Positions 8,653 through 16,679 of a stretch of DNA of 64,000 nucleotides are shown piece after piece (position 1 is the first letter of the stretch; each line of letters starts with the position of its first letter). This stretch comes from Caballeronia turbans. Its GTDB lineage: Bacteria > Pseudomonadota > Gammaproteobacteria > Burkholderiales > Burkholderiaceae. The notes under the pieces were generated by a model. The model ran no database searches. It was not told the origin of the DNA and saw only the letters and a program-made list of their open reading frames with translations. The stretch is taken from positions 62,001 to 126,000 of the forward strand of contig FCOD02000013.1 in assembly GCA_001544655.2 (NCBI GenBank), in the 5' to 3' direction. The position numbers were made by a program, and so were the translations under genes.

Positions 8653-8676
8653 CGTTTCGTTGTATACAAGGAAACG
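8653..8676 (+). promoter_or_regulatory. 24-base palindrome, probable GntR operator
   Basis: The core TTGTATACAA (8660-8669) is a perfect palindrome. It is flanked by G on both sides (one mismatched pair) and then by CGTTTC on the left and GAAACG on the right, so 22 of 24 positions are symmetric. The site ends 3 bases before the ATG at 8680 and covers the ribosome-binding region (AAGGAAACG). A protein bound here should block transcription or translation of the gene at 8680. The adjacent FCD-type GntR regulator is the natural candidate. Confidence 0.7.
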
Positions 8677-8679
8677 TCA

Positions 8680-10311
8680 ATGCTTCTGGAACACGCGCAA
8701 GCCGCTGCCAACACACTGAATCCCACGCGCGGATCGCGCGGCATGGCGGTCGCGCCGCACGCGCTCGCCTCGCAAAGCGCGCTCGCCGTCCTGCGCGAAG
8801 GCGGAAACGCGGTGGAGGCGATGATCGCCGCCGCCGCGACCATCGCGGTGGTCTATCCGCACATGAACAGCATCGGGGGAGACGGCTTCTGGCTGATCTC
8901 GCGCCCCGGCCACGCGCCCGTCGGCATCGAGGCATGCGGCGCGGCCGCGATGCGCGCCAGCATCGACACGTATCGCTCACTCGGTCTGAGCGCGATTCCC
9001 CCACGCGGCCCGCTCGCGGCCAATACCGTCGCCGGCACGGTGTCGGGCTGGGACTTCGCGCATCGCTACTCGAAAGACGTGCTCGGCGGTCGCCTGACTG
9101 TCGCGCGGCTGCTCGAAGACGCCATTTATTACGCGAGGGACGGCATCCCGGTCACGCGCAGCCAGGCCGATTGCATTGCGGGCAAGCGCGCAGAACTGGA
9201 AACCGTGCCCGGCTTCGCGCAGACCTTTCTCCCTGATTCACGTGCGCCGCACACCGGCGAGCGCTTCGTCAACGCGCGGCTTGCCGCGACGCTGCAACGC
9301 CTCGCGGATGCCGGTCTCGACGACTTCTATCGCGGCGACCTCGCGCGCAGCATCGCGAGCGATCTCGCATCGCTGGAAACGCTCGTCACGCTCGACGACC
9401 TCGAGCGGCACCGCGCCTGCGCGCGCACGCCGCTCGCGCTGCGGCACACACTCGGCACCGTCTACAACATGCCGCCGCCCACGCAAGGCCTCGTCTCGCT
9501 GCTGATCCTCGGCGTGCTGGACCGCCTGCTTACCCACGACATGGACCCGCTCGGCCCCGAGTTCGTGCACGCGTGCGTCGAGGCGACCAAGCTCGCCTTC
9601 AAGGTGCGCGACGAGCACGTGACCGATCCGGACCATATGCGCATCGACCCGGTCACGCAGCTCGATCCCGCCGCGCTCGACGCGATGGCCTCTCAGGTGT
9701 CGATGTCGCGCGCCGCGCCGTGGGGTCAGGGCCGAGGCCCGGGCGATACGGTGTGGATGGGCGTCATCGATCGCGATGGCGTCGCGGTCAGCTTCATCCA
9801 GAGCATCTATCACGAGTTCGGCAGCGGAATCGTGCTGCCGCAGTCGGGCATCAACTGGCAGAACCGCGGCTGCAGCTTCTCGCTCGACCCTTCGTCGCTA
9901 AATCCGCTGATGCCGGGCCGCCGCCCCTTTCACACGCTCAATCCCGCCCTCGCGCATTTCGCCGACGGCCGCACCATGGTGTACGGCAACATGGGCGGCG
10001 ACGGCCAGCCGCAGTCGCAGAGCGCGGTGTTCTCGCGCATCGCGCGATTCGGCTGGAATCCGCAGGCCGCGATCGATGCGCCGCGCTGGCTGCTCGGCCG
10101 CACCTGGGGCCAGTCCACCGATTCGCTGAAGCTCGAAGCGCGCTTTGCCGCCCCGACCGTCGACGCACTGCGCGCCCTCGGGCACGACGTCGAAGTGCTC
10201 GCCGCCTACGACGAAGCGATGGGTCATGCCGGCGCGATCGTTCGTCATTCCGACGGTTCGTTCGAGGGCGGACACGATCCGCGCAGCGACGGCGGCGTCG
10301 CAGGCTGGTAA
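8680..10311 (+). CDS. Gamma-glutamyltransferase-family N-terminal nucleophile hydrolase
   Basis: 543 residues with family landmarks: GMAVAPHALASQSALAVL near the start, AAATIAVVYPHMNSIGGDGF, NMPPPTQGL, and the autocleavage site GPGDTVWMGVIDRDG. Thr357 (codon 9748-9750) is the expected nucleophile, followed by AVSFIQSIYHEFGSG and the C-terminal NMGGDGQPQ. The family cleaves and transfers gamma-glutamyl or related N-acyl groups after self-processing. No signal peptide is visible, so it should be cytoplasmic, unlike classical periplasmic Ggt. That points to a catabolic amide hydrolase instead of glutathione turnover. Neighbours are the GntR regulator and an OxlT-like transporter. Confidence 0.9.
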   Translation: MLLEHAQAAANTLNPTRGSRGMAVAPHALASQSALAVLREGGNAVEAMIAAAATIAVVYPHMNSIGGDGFWLISRPGHAPVGIEACGAAAMRASIDTYRSLGLSAIPPRGPLAANTVAGTVSGWDFAHRYSKDVLGGRLTVARLLEDAIYYARDGIPVTRSQADCIAGKRAELETVPGFAQTFLPDSRAPHTGERFVNARLAATLQRLADAGLDDFYRGDLARSIASDLASLETLVTLDDLERHRACARTPLALRHTLGTVYNMPPPTQGLVSLLILGVLDRLLTHDMDPLGPEFVHACVEATKLAFKVRDEHVTDPDHMRIDPVTQLDPAALDAMASQVSMSRAAPWGQGRGPGDTVWMGVIDRDGVAVSFIQSIYHEFGSGIVLPQSGINWQNRGCSFSLDPSSLNPLMPGRRPFHTLNPALAHFADGRTMVYGNMGGDGQPQSQSAVFSRIARFGWNPQAAIDAPRWLLGRTWGQSTDSLKLEARFAAPTVDALRALGHDVEVLAAYDEAMGHAGAIVRHSDGSFEGGHDPRSDGGVAGW

Positions 10312-10347
10312 CGCTTCAGGGCACATCGCCATTCGCAGTCGTTTCAT

Positions 10348-10378
10348 CGTCCGGTCCCGCGATTCGTCGGACCGGACG
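10348..10378 (+). terminator. Stem-loop between the GGT-family and transporter genes
   Basis: A perfect 10-base stem (CGTCCGGTCC at 10348-10357 with GGACCGGACG at 10369-10378) and an 11-base loop lie in the 110-base gap after the gamma-glutamyltransferase-family gene. The sequence after the stem is C/T-rich (CATCCTTTTG) but has no immediate U-run. It may be a weak terminator, an attenuator or an mRNA-stabilising hairpin. Confidence 0.45.
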
Positions 10379-10421
10379 GCGCCTCTCATCCTTTTGATTC
10401 GCAATACCACCGGGGAACGCA

Positions 10422-11708
10422 ATGAACTCTCGCATCCAGCCGATGCACGACGATGCCGCAATGCCCTCGCCCGCCGTCGTCGCACATAACCGCTGGCTCC
10501 AGCTCGGCCTGGGCCTCCTCTGCATGATGGCGATCTCCAGCCCGCAATACGTCTGGACGCTGCTGACGAAGCCACTGTCGGCGAAGCTCGGCGTGCCGCT
10601 GCCGGAGCTGCAGGTGACCTTCTCGATGCTCATCATCCTGCAGACGTTCTTTTCGCCGTTTCAGGGCAAGCTGATCGACCGTTTCGGGCCGCGCCTCCTG
10701 ATCTCGCTCGGCACGGTGATGTCGGGCCTGAGCTGGGTGCTGGCGTCGATGGCCACGAGCACGTCGATGCTCTATCTCACGTATGGTCTCATCGGCGGAC
10801 TCGGCACGGGCATCGTGTATGTCGGCGTCGTCGGGCTGATGGTGCGCTGGTTCCCGGACCGGCGCGGCTTCGCGGCCGGCGCGGTGGCGGCGGGCTACGG
10901 CATGGGCGCGATCGTAACCACGTTCCCGATCTCGGCATCGCTTGCGACGCGCGGACTCGACGCCACGCTTTGGATCTACGGCATCGCCTTCGCGATCGTG
11001 GGCTTTGTCGCGTCGCAGGGTCTGCGCGTGCCGCGCGATGCGGCGCTCGGGCCGGCGTCGGCTGCGGCGGCATCGGGCGTGACGAATCTTCGTCCTTCGC
11101 AGATGATGAAGTCGCCGCTCTTCTGGCTCATGTTCGCCATGATGACGATGATGTCCACCTCGGGCCTCATGGTCACCTCGCAGATGGCGACCTTCGCGGC
11201 GGATTTCGGCATTACGAAGGTCGTCGTGTTCGGCATGGCCGCGCTGCCGCTCGCGCTGACTATCGACCGCTTCACGAACGGCCTCACGCGTCCGCTGTTC
11301 GGCTGGGTGTCCGATCGCTTCGGCCGTGAAAACACGATGTTCTTCGCGTTCGCGCTCGAAGGCGTGGCGATGGCGCTGTGGCTCCTCACGCGCGACAACG
11401 CCGTGCTGTTCGTGCTGCTCTCGGGCGTGGTGTTCTTCGGCTGGGGCGAAATCTTTTCGCTCTTCCCGTCCACGCTGACCGATACGTTCGGCACACGCCA
11501 CGCGACCGAGAACTACGGCTGGCTGTACATCTCTCAGGGCATCGGCTCGATCTTCGGTGGACCGCTCGCGGCGCTGTTGCATCAGCATGCGCAAAGCTGG
11601 GTGCCGGTCTTCAGCGTCGCGATCACGCTGGACATCGTCACCGCCCTACTCGCGCTCTTCGCGCTCAAGCCAATGCGCACTCGCTTCCTGAAACAGGGGA
11701 CTGTATAA
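10422..11708 (+). CDS. MFS transporter, oxalate/formate antiporter (OxlT)-like
   Basis: 428 residues with about 12 hydrophobic segments. It has the MFS loop motif in FQGKLIDRFGPRLLISLG after TM2 and GWVSDRFGRENTMFF between TM8 and TM9. The overall pattern (SPQYVWTLLTKPL near TM1, RWFPDRRGFAAG, FGTRHATENYGWLYISQG) resembles the OxlT group, which exchanges oxalate and formate or moves other small carboxylates. ATG at 10422 follows a GGGGAAC ribosome-binding sequence. It is downstream of the GGT-family gene, so it may import the pathway substrate or move a C2 product such as oxalate or oxamate. I saw no frc/oxc genes beside it. Confidence 0.85.
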   Translation: MNSRIQPMHDDAAMPSPAVVAHNRWLQLGLGLLCMMAISSPQYVWTLLTKPLSAKLGVPLPELQVTFSMLIILQTFFSPFQGKLIDRFGPRLLISLGTVMSGLSWVLASMATSTSMLYLTYGLIGGLGTGIVYVGVVGLMVRWFPDRRGFAAGAVAAGYGMGAIVTTFPISASLATRGLDATLWIYGIAFAIVGFVASQGLRVPRDAALGPASAAAASGVTNLRPSQMMKSPLFWLMFAMMTMMSTSGLMVTSQMATFAADFGITKVVVFGMAALPLALTIDRFTNGLTRPLFGWVSDRFGRENTMFFAFALEGVAMALWLLTRDNAVLFVLLSGVVFFGWGEIFSLFPSTLTDTFGTRHATENYGWLYISQGIGSIFGGPLAALLHQHAQSWVPVFSVAITLDIVTALLALFALKPMRTRFLKQGTV

Positions 11709-11925
11709 ACGTCCAGGCACCGCGAGAGGATTACCGTTCGACGTATGTTCGCTTGCCGCCGGGGCCGCCGATGCGCTCGCCCCGGCGACGGGCGCGGAGG
11801 CGTAACAGCCGATCAAGCGTCTCGGACATCGCATCGGCGAGGGACAGAGATTGGCCGATCTCTGCCGGGATGACCGGGCTGAATCGTTACAATGCATCGA
11901 TGAACTCCATCTTTGACGGCGTCGA

Positions 11926-12639
11926 ATGCGAGATATGCTGACTTCCTTTTTTTGGAGCGGCGACGCCATCCGCAGTCGTAACGTAAGCGACATCGTTTTA
12001 TCGGGCACGCTCGATGTGCCTGCGCCTTGTGCGTCCGTGCTTGCGGATTGGCAAAGAGAGACAGCGACCCGGCTCGCCCTGGAACCTGGGGATGTCGAGG
12101 CAATGCATCTGGCGCGTACGCAAGTGCGCTGGCCGGACTACAAGCGGTGCGTGCAGGCCATGTCCGACTGGACAGGCGCCCTGGGACTGCCCGCGGTGCT
12201 TGCCGACAGCCCCATGGCGCTGATGGCCTGTCGTGGCGCGAAACATCACCATGATGGCGAGCAATATGGCGGTGCCGCCTTTTGCAATCTCTTCCTGAGC
12301 GAAGACAAGGGTCTGGACTTGCACTTTCCCTCTACGGGCCAACGCATTCCCCTTAAGCGCGGAACAGCCGTGATTTTCGATACGGCCCAGCCCCACGGCG
12401 TCGTTCAGCGCGGCAGCGACAGGTTTTTCCCGGCCGACTTCGCCCCGGACCAAGACTTCACCCAGATTTTTCTGACGTGGGAACTTCCAATCGAAGACGC
12501 CAATATTGGAAATGCGCTGAAGATCGTCCTCGATGTTGACCGCCCGACGTCGCTACAGCTCAAGGAAGAGCAAGTCCGGTTGAACGGTGCACCGGCCGCC
12601 GTGTGCCCGGAATCGGGTCGGTGGCTCCGCGTTGACTAG
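11926..12639 (+). CDS. Uncharacterised protein with a 2OG-Fe(II) oxygenase-like HxD...H pattern
   Basis: 237 residues. I do not recognise the exact family. Residues 108-110 (HHD, in KHHHDGEQYGG) and His157 (in GTAVIFDTAQPHGVVQRG) form an HxD...H triad with the GTAVIFD-x5-HGV strand seen in many Fe(II)/2-oxoglutarate oxygenases. Arg162 could help bind the cosubstrate. The fold is an inference. Start is the ATG at 11926, with a second ATG at 11935. Preceding bases 11709-11925 hold no gene I can support. It is not obviously linked to the transporter upstream or the SnoaL-like gene downstream. Codon use appears less GC-extreme than its neighbours, which could mean transfer. Confidence 0.6.
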   Translation: MRDMLTSFFWSGDAIRSRNVSDIVLSGTLDVPAPCASVLADWQRETATRLALEPGDVEAMHLARTQVRWPDYKRCVQAMSDWTGALGLPAVLADSPMALMACRGAKHHHDGEQYGGAAFCNLFLSEDKGLDLHFPSTGQRIPLKRGTAVIFDTAQPHGVVQRGSDRFFPADFAPDQDFTQIFLTWELPIEDANIGNALKIVLDVDRPTSLQLKEEQVRLNGAPAAVCPESGRWLRVD

Positions 12640-12757
12640 CGGTCGGCGTCACGGCCTGGACCGTGGCACTGGACCGCGAAGTAAGCGACTCACAACCCAA
12701 CTCGTCCTCGCGTCGGCTCGAGGCGTACAGACATCGCCCCTAACCGGAGCGCATCCC

Positions 12758-13132
12758 ATGCTTTCAGATCTCTATCGCGGCTACATTGCCTGTCTGAACG
12801 CGCAGGACTGGCCGAATCTCGGCACATACGTTCACGACGCGGTGCAGTACAACGAGCGGGCGCTGACGCTCGATGATTACCGCGAAATGCTGAAAAAAGA
12901 CTTTCGCGAGATACCGGATCTCCTCTTCGATATTCAACTGCTGATTGAAGAGCCGCCGCGCGTCGCGTGCCGGTTGCGGTTCGAATGCACGCCGGTAGGG
13001 GAATTCATGGGACTGCGCATCGACGGAAAACGCGTCGTTTTCTGCGAGAACGTGTTCTACGAATTCCGCGAAGGGAAAATCGCCAAGGTCTGGTCCGTCA
13101 TCGACAAAGCTGCGATCGAGGCGCAGCTTTAG
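12758..13132 (+). CDS. SnoaL-like / ester cyclase-family protein
   Basis: 124 residues: MLSDLYRGYIACLNAQDWPNL, YVHDAVQYNERALTLDDYREM, DIQLLIEEPPRVACRL, GLRIDGKRVVFCENVFYEF and EGKIAKVWSVIDKAAI. This is the cone-shaped NTF2-like fold of SnoaL-like cyclases and steroid isomerase relatives. Most bacterial members have no known substrate. ATG at 12758 has CCGGAG about 10 bases upstream. Its last 4 bases overlap the end of the convergent ABC ATPase gene. Confidence 0.82.
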   Translation: MLSDLYRGYIACLNAQDWPNLGTYVHDAVQYNERALTLDDYREMLKKDFREIPDLLFDIQLLIEEPPRVACRLRFECTPVGEFMGLRIDGKRVVFCENVFYEFREGKIAKVWSVIDKAAIEAQL

Positions 13133-13899
13133 GCGGCTTCCGTGAAGAACGTATCGACGATGTCGTCCCTCAACCCGGCGACCTCGCGATCCCCCACCTT
13201 CCGCGGCCTCGCCAATCCCACGTCGATCACTTCGCCGATGCGCCCGGGCCGCGCCTGCATCACCACGATCCGATCCGAGAGCAGTACTGCCTCTTCCACA
13301 TCGTGCGTGACGAGCACCATCGTGATTCGTTCCCGCTCCCATATGCGTTGCAATTCCAGTTGCAAACGGCTGCGCGTGAGCGCATCGAGCGCGCCGAAAG
13401 GTTCATCGAGCAGCAGCAATCGCGGCCGATTGACGAGCCCGCGCGCAATCGCCACACGCTGCGCCATCCCGCCCGACAACTGATGCGGATAATGCCGCTC
13501 GTATCCCTTCAACCCGACGAGCTCGACATGTTCCGCCACCGCCCGCGCTTTCTCCGCTTTCGACAGCGGCGCATTGCGCAACGCAACGGCCACGTTCTGC
13601 GCGACATCGAGCCACGGAAACAGCCGATGGTCCTGAAACACGATCCCGCGCGACAAATCGGTGGTCACGACGCGCTTGCCGTCGAACTCGATCTCGCCTT
13701 CGTGATCGCCGTCCAGCCCTGCGATGAGCCGCAGCAACGTCGACTTGCCGCACCCGCTCGCCCCGACGATGCTCACGAACTCGCCGCTCGCAATCGACAA
13801 GTCGATGCGATCGAGCACCGGGGGCGCCGCATCGTCGTTGAAGCGCTTGCTCACATGCCGCAGCGTCAGACCGCTGTCCTGCCCGATTGCCGTCGTCAT
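13129..13899 (-). CDS. ABC transporter ATPase, nitrate/sulfonate/taurine type
   Basis: 256 residues with a Walker A (GASGCGKSTLL), Q-loop (VFQDHRLFPW), signature (LSGGMAQRVAIARG), Walker B (LLLLDEPFGALD) and switch His (LVTHDVEEAV). The sequence matches SsuB/TauB/AtsC-type ATPases. ATG at 13899 has a good GAGGAG site upstream. It is the last gene of the leftward alkyl-sulfate operon and energises the two permeases encoded just upstream. It overlaps the convergent SnoaL-like gene by 4 bases, leaving no room for a terminator between them. Confidence 0.95.
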   Translation of the reverse strand: MTTAIGQDSGLTLRHVSKRFNDDAAPPVLDRIDLSIASGEFVSIVGASGCGKSTLLRLIAGLDGDHEGEIEFDGKRVVTTDLSRGIVFQDHRLFPWLDVAQNVAVALRNAPLSKAEKARAVAEHVELVGLKGYERHYPHQLSGGMAQRVAIARGLVNRPRLLLLDEPFGALDALTRSRLQLELQRIWERERITMVLVTHDVEEAVLLSDRIVVMQARPGRIGEVIDVGLARPRKVGDREVAGLRDDIVDTFFTEAA

Positions 13900-13912
13900 T
13901 ACTGGATTCTCC

Positions 13913-14695
13913 TCAAGCCGCGCGCGACGTCTCGAACCAGCGCCGCTGCACGCCGCGCGCCAAGGCATTCAGCGCCCACCCCGTCAAACCGACCACGATC
14001 ACGCCGAACACGACGAGATCCATGCGAAATTGCTCGCTGCCATCGACAAGCGTATTGCCGATCCCGCTGCCCGCGACGAGCAGATACTCCGCCCCGAGCG
14101 TCGCGAGCCACGAATAGATGAGCGCGAGATACACGCCCGTGAAGATCGAAGGCAACGCGGCGGGCAACACCACGTACGCCAGCGTCTGCAACCGGCCATA
14201 GCGATATGCCCGCGCCACATCGAGCCAGTTGACCGGCACCGCGCGAATGCCATCGCTCGTGTGCATCACGACCGGCACGAGTGCCGCGAGCGAAAGGAAC
14301 ACGACCTTCGCGACATCGCCCAGACCGAACCAGACGGAAATCAGCGGGATCCACGCGAACAGCGAAACCTGCTTGAAGGTGTTGAAGCTCGGCGCAATCG
14401 CGCGATTCGCGAGCTTCGAGATGCCGAGCAGCGCGCCGAGCGCGAGGCCGAGACCCGTGCCGATCGCGAACCCTGTCAATTCACGCGCAAGCGATGCGGA
14501 CAACGCCCGCACGAGCGCGCCGCTTCGAACCTGCTCGACGGCGGTATCCCAGACCTGTGCGGGCGAAACCATCACGCCGTGCCCGGCTTGCGCGCCGCGC
14601 GACACGATCCACCACACCGCGAGCGCGGCGACCGGCAGCACGAGCCCGCGCCACGATCCTTTGACTGTTCCGGCTTCCCAATCCAGTGTCGACAT
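13913..14695 (-). CDS. ABC transporter permease (SsuC/TauC type), second permease
   Basis: 260 residues, about six membrane segments, with the inner-membrane EAA loop region at WLDVARAYRYGRLQTLAYVVLPAALP. N-terminus is MSTLDWEAGTVKGSW from the ATG at 14695. Upstream in-frame codons overlap the other permease and were left out. It lies 13 bases before the ATPase gene and 10 bases after permease 1. Two different permeases sharing one ATPase suggests a heterodimeric channel, whereas typical Ssu/Tau importers use two copies of one permease. Confidence 0.93.
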   Translation of the reverse strand: MSTLDWEAGTVKGSWRGLVLPVAALAVWWIVSRGAQAGHGVMVSPAQVWDTAVEQVRSGALVRALSASLARELTGFAIGTGLGLALGALLGISKLANRAIAPSFNTFKQVSLFAWIPLISVWFGLGDVAKVVFLSLAALVPVVMHTSDGIRAVPVNWLDVARAYRYGRLQTLAYVVLPAALPSIFTGVYLALIYSWLATLGAEYLLVAGSGIGNTLVDGSEQFRMDLVVFGVIVVGLTGWALNALARGVQRRWFETSRAA

Positions 14696-14705
14696 CTGTT
14701 GATCC

Positions 14706-15530
14706 TCAAACCGAGCGGCCGCGCTGAAGCCTGCGCTCGAAAACATTGAGCAGACGATCCGCCGCATAACCGATTGCACCGACGATCAGAACCGCGGCCA
14801 GCACGAGATCGAGCTGAAAGAGCTGTCGTCCGTACACGATGAGATAACCAAGCCCTTCCGACGATGCCACGAGTTCGACGACGACGAGCGTCAGCCACGC
14901 CTTCGTGAACGCGAGCCGCACGCCGGTGCCGATGACGGGTATCGCCGAAGGCAAGGTCACGCGCGCAATCACCTGCCAGCGCGAATAGCGATACACCGCC
15001 GCGACTTCCTGCAATGCGCGCGGCGTGCCGCGAAAGCCTTGCAACGTGGACAGCGTGACGGGAACGAGCGCCGCGTGCCCGATCAGCAGATACTTCAGCG
15101 GCTCGCCGATGCCGACGACGATCATGAGGAACGGCAGCCAGCCGAGCACGGGCACCTGCACGATCGCATTGAAGCTCGGCAGCACGTAAGCCTCGAACGT
15201 GCGCGACAGGCCCAGCAAACCGCCCAGCAAGATGCCGAGCGCCACGCCACCGCCGAAGCCCACGGCGGCACGCGTCATGCTTGCCCACACGTGGATCCAT
15301 AGCTCGCCGTTCTTCAGGAGCGCGCCGAGCGTTTCGAACACGAGCGCGGGCGGCGGCAACACCTGCGCGGAAATCCAGCCGTATCGCGAACCCGTCATCC
15401 ATAGCAAGGCCAAAGCGATGGGCACGATCCACGGCAACGCAGTCCAGCCGATCGAGCGCAACGTATCGCCCGGCAGCGTCCTGCGCGCGCGATATGCCGG
15501 AAGAAATACACGCGTCAGGGCGTTGGCCAT
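14706..15530 (-). CDS. ABC transporter permease (SsuC/TauC type), first permease
   Basis: 274 residues with about six membrane spans. It has the family features SRYGWISAQVLPPPALVFETLGALL, GGLLGLSRTFEAYVLPSFN and the EAA-like loop EVAAVYRYSRWQVIARVTLPSAIP. Start is the ATG at 15530, directly abutting the stop of the binding-protein gene. It pairs with the second permease and the ATPase downstream. Confidence 0.93.
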   Translation of the reverse strand: MANALTRVFLPAYRARRTLPGDTLRSIGWTALPWIVPIALALLWMTGSRYGWISAQVLPPPALVFETLGALLKNGELWIHVWASMTRAAVGFGGGVALGILLGGLLGLSRTFEAYVLPSFNAIVQVPVLGWLPFLMIVVGIGEPLKYLLIGHAALVPVTLSTLQGFRGTPRALQEVAAVYRYSRWQVIARVTLPSAIPVIGTGVRLAFTKAWLTLVVVELVASSEGLGYLIVYGRQLFQLDLVLAAVLIVGAIGYAADRLLNVFERRLQRGRSV

Positions 15531-16616
15531 TTACCTGTTCTCCGCGAGACGTTCGCCGGCAGGCTTGCCCGAGGCATCGAAACGCGGCCAGTATGCTTCG
15601 AGCTTCAGCGACTTCAATGCCTGATCGAGATACTTCGGCTCGAACCATCCGTTCACGCTGACGGGCTGGCGGATCAGGTTCAAACGCAGCGCATCGTCGG
15701 CGACGGATTGATAGCGCGCGACGAGGAACGGGTCGATGAGCGGCGAGTTGCGATCCTTCAACGGCTGATTCGCATACTCCGAAGCCCACGATTCAGGGGG
15801 AATGCCGCTCTTCGACCACAGCGCGAAGAGCGCGTTGCGGTTCGCTTCGTCGGACGACCAGTACGCCGCCTGAACGACCGCGGTCACGACTTTCTGCACG
15901 GTATCGGGATGCGCGTTTTCGAAGTCGTCGAGCACGAGCAGATGCGCCTGGCGCGTGAGCTGCAAGCCGTCGTCGCGCGATGCATAGACGATCTTCGCGA
16001 GCCCCTGACGCTGCAGCTTGAAGAGCGAATAGTCGAGGAATACCGCATCGACGCCCTTCGATGCGAGCGCGGCCTGTGCAGCAGCGGTATCGAGATTGAT
16101 CACGCGCAGATCGCGCTCGCTGAGGCCGTTTTGCTTCAGCACGTTATCGGCGACGAGTTGCAGGTTCGTCCCGCGAAAGATGGCGACGCGCTTGCCCTTG
16201 AGATCCTTCACGCTCTTGATATCGGAATCGGGCGGCACGGCGAGATAGACGCCGGCGCGCACGTTGGACGCCACCAGCAGATGCGTCTTCAATCCGTTCG
16301 CGCGGCCGATCACGGCAGGCAGATCGCCCTGATACGCGAAATCGATCTGCTTGTTCGCGAGCGCTTCGTTCACGGCCGGTCCCGCGCCTTTGAAGAAGAT
16401 CCATTCGACCTTGAGCTGCTCGGGCCGCAACGCATCCTCGACACGATGCTGCAACTGCGCGGTCGCGGCCGGTGAGCCGCCGAAGGTCGGCGGATCGCCG
16501 CTGCCCTGCTGCGCGACGCCGATGCGCACCACCGCCGGATCGGCGGCATGCGCGGGACCGATGAGCGCAGCGAACAACGTCGCCGCGCCGACGAAGAGCT
16601 TGGATCGTAGTGTCAT
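15531..16616 (-). CDS. Periplasmic substrate-binding protein for sulfate esters/sulfonates (AtsR/SsuA-like)
   Basis: 361 residues. A Sec signal peptide (MTLRSKLFVGAATLFAALIGPAHA) precedes VVRIGVAQQGSGDPPTFGG, EWIFFKGAGPAVNEALANKQ, DFAYQGDLPAVIGRANG, KGKRVAIFRGTNLQL and VFLDYSLFKLQRQGL, the pattern of NMT1/SsuA-type binding proteins. It should deliver an alkyl sulfate ester or sulfonate to the two-permease importer encoded immediately downstream. A perfect stem-loop lies between it and the upstream dioxygenase gene. Confidence 0.92.
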   Translation of the reverse strand: MTLRSKLFVGAATLFAALIGPAHAADPAVVRIGVAQQGSGDPPTFGGSPAATAQLQHRVEDALRPEQLKVEWIFFKGAGPAVNEALANKQIDFAYQGDLPAVIGRANGLKTHLLVASNVRAGVYLAVPPDSDIKSVKDLKGKRVAIFRGTNLQLVADNVLKQNGLSERDLRVINLDTAAAQAALASKGVDAVFLDYSLFKLQRQGLAKIVYASRDDGLQLTRQAHLLVLDDFENAHPDTVQKVVTAVVQAAYWSSDEANRNALFALWSKSGIPPESWASEYANQPLKDRNSPLIDPFLVARYQSVADDALRLNLIRQPVSVNGWFEPKYLDQALKSLKLEAYWPRFDASGKPAGERLAENR

Positions 16617-16642
16617 CGTGCAATGAGAGAGTGTGTGGACCG

Positions 16643-16666
16643 CCGGCGATGAAGCGTCATCGCCGG
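16643..16666 (-). other. Intercistronic stem-loop in the ats-type operon
   Basis: A perfect 10-base stem with a 4-base loop (CCGGCGATGA at 16643-16652, loop AGCG, TCATCGCCGG at 16657-16666) lies in the 63 bases between the dioxygenase stop (16680) and the binding-protein start (16616). There is no U-run, so it is more likely an mRNA processing or stability element than a full terminator. Binding-protein mRNAs often need higher levels than their neighbours. Confidence 0.5.
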
Positions 16667-16679
16667 TGCATAAGGCGCG

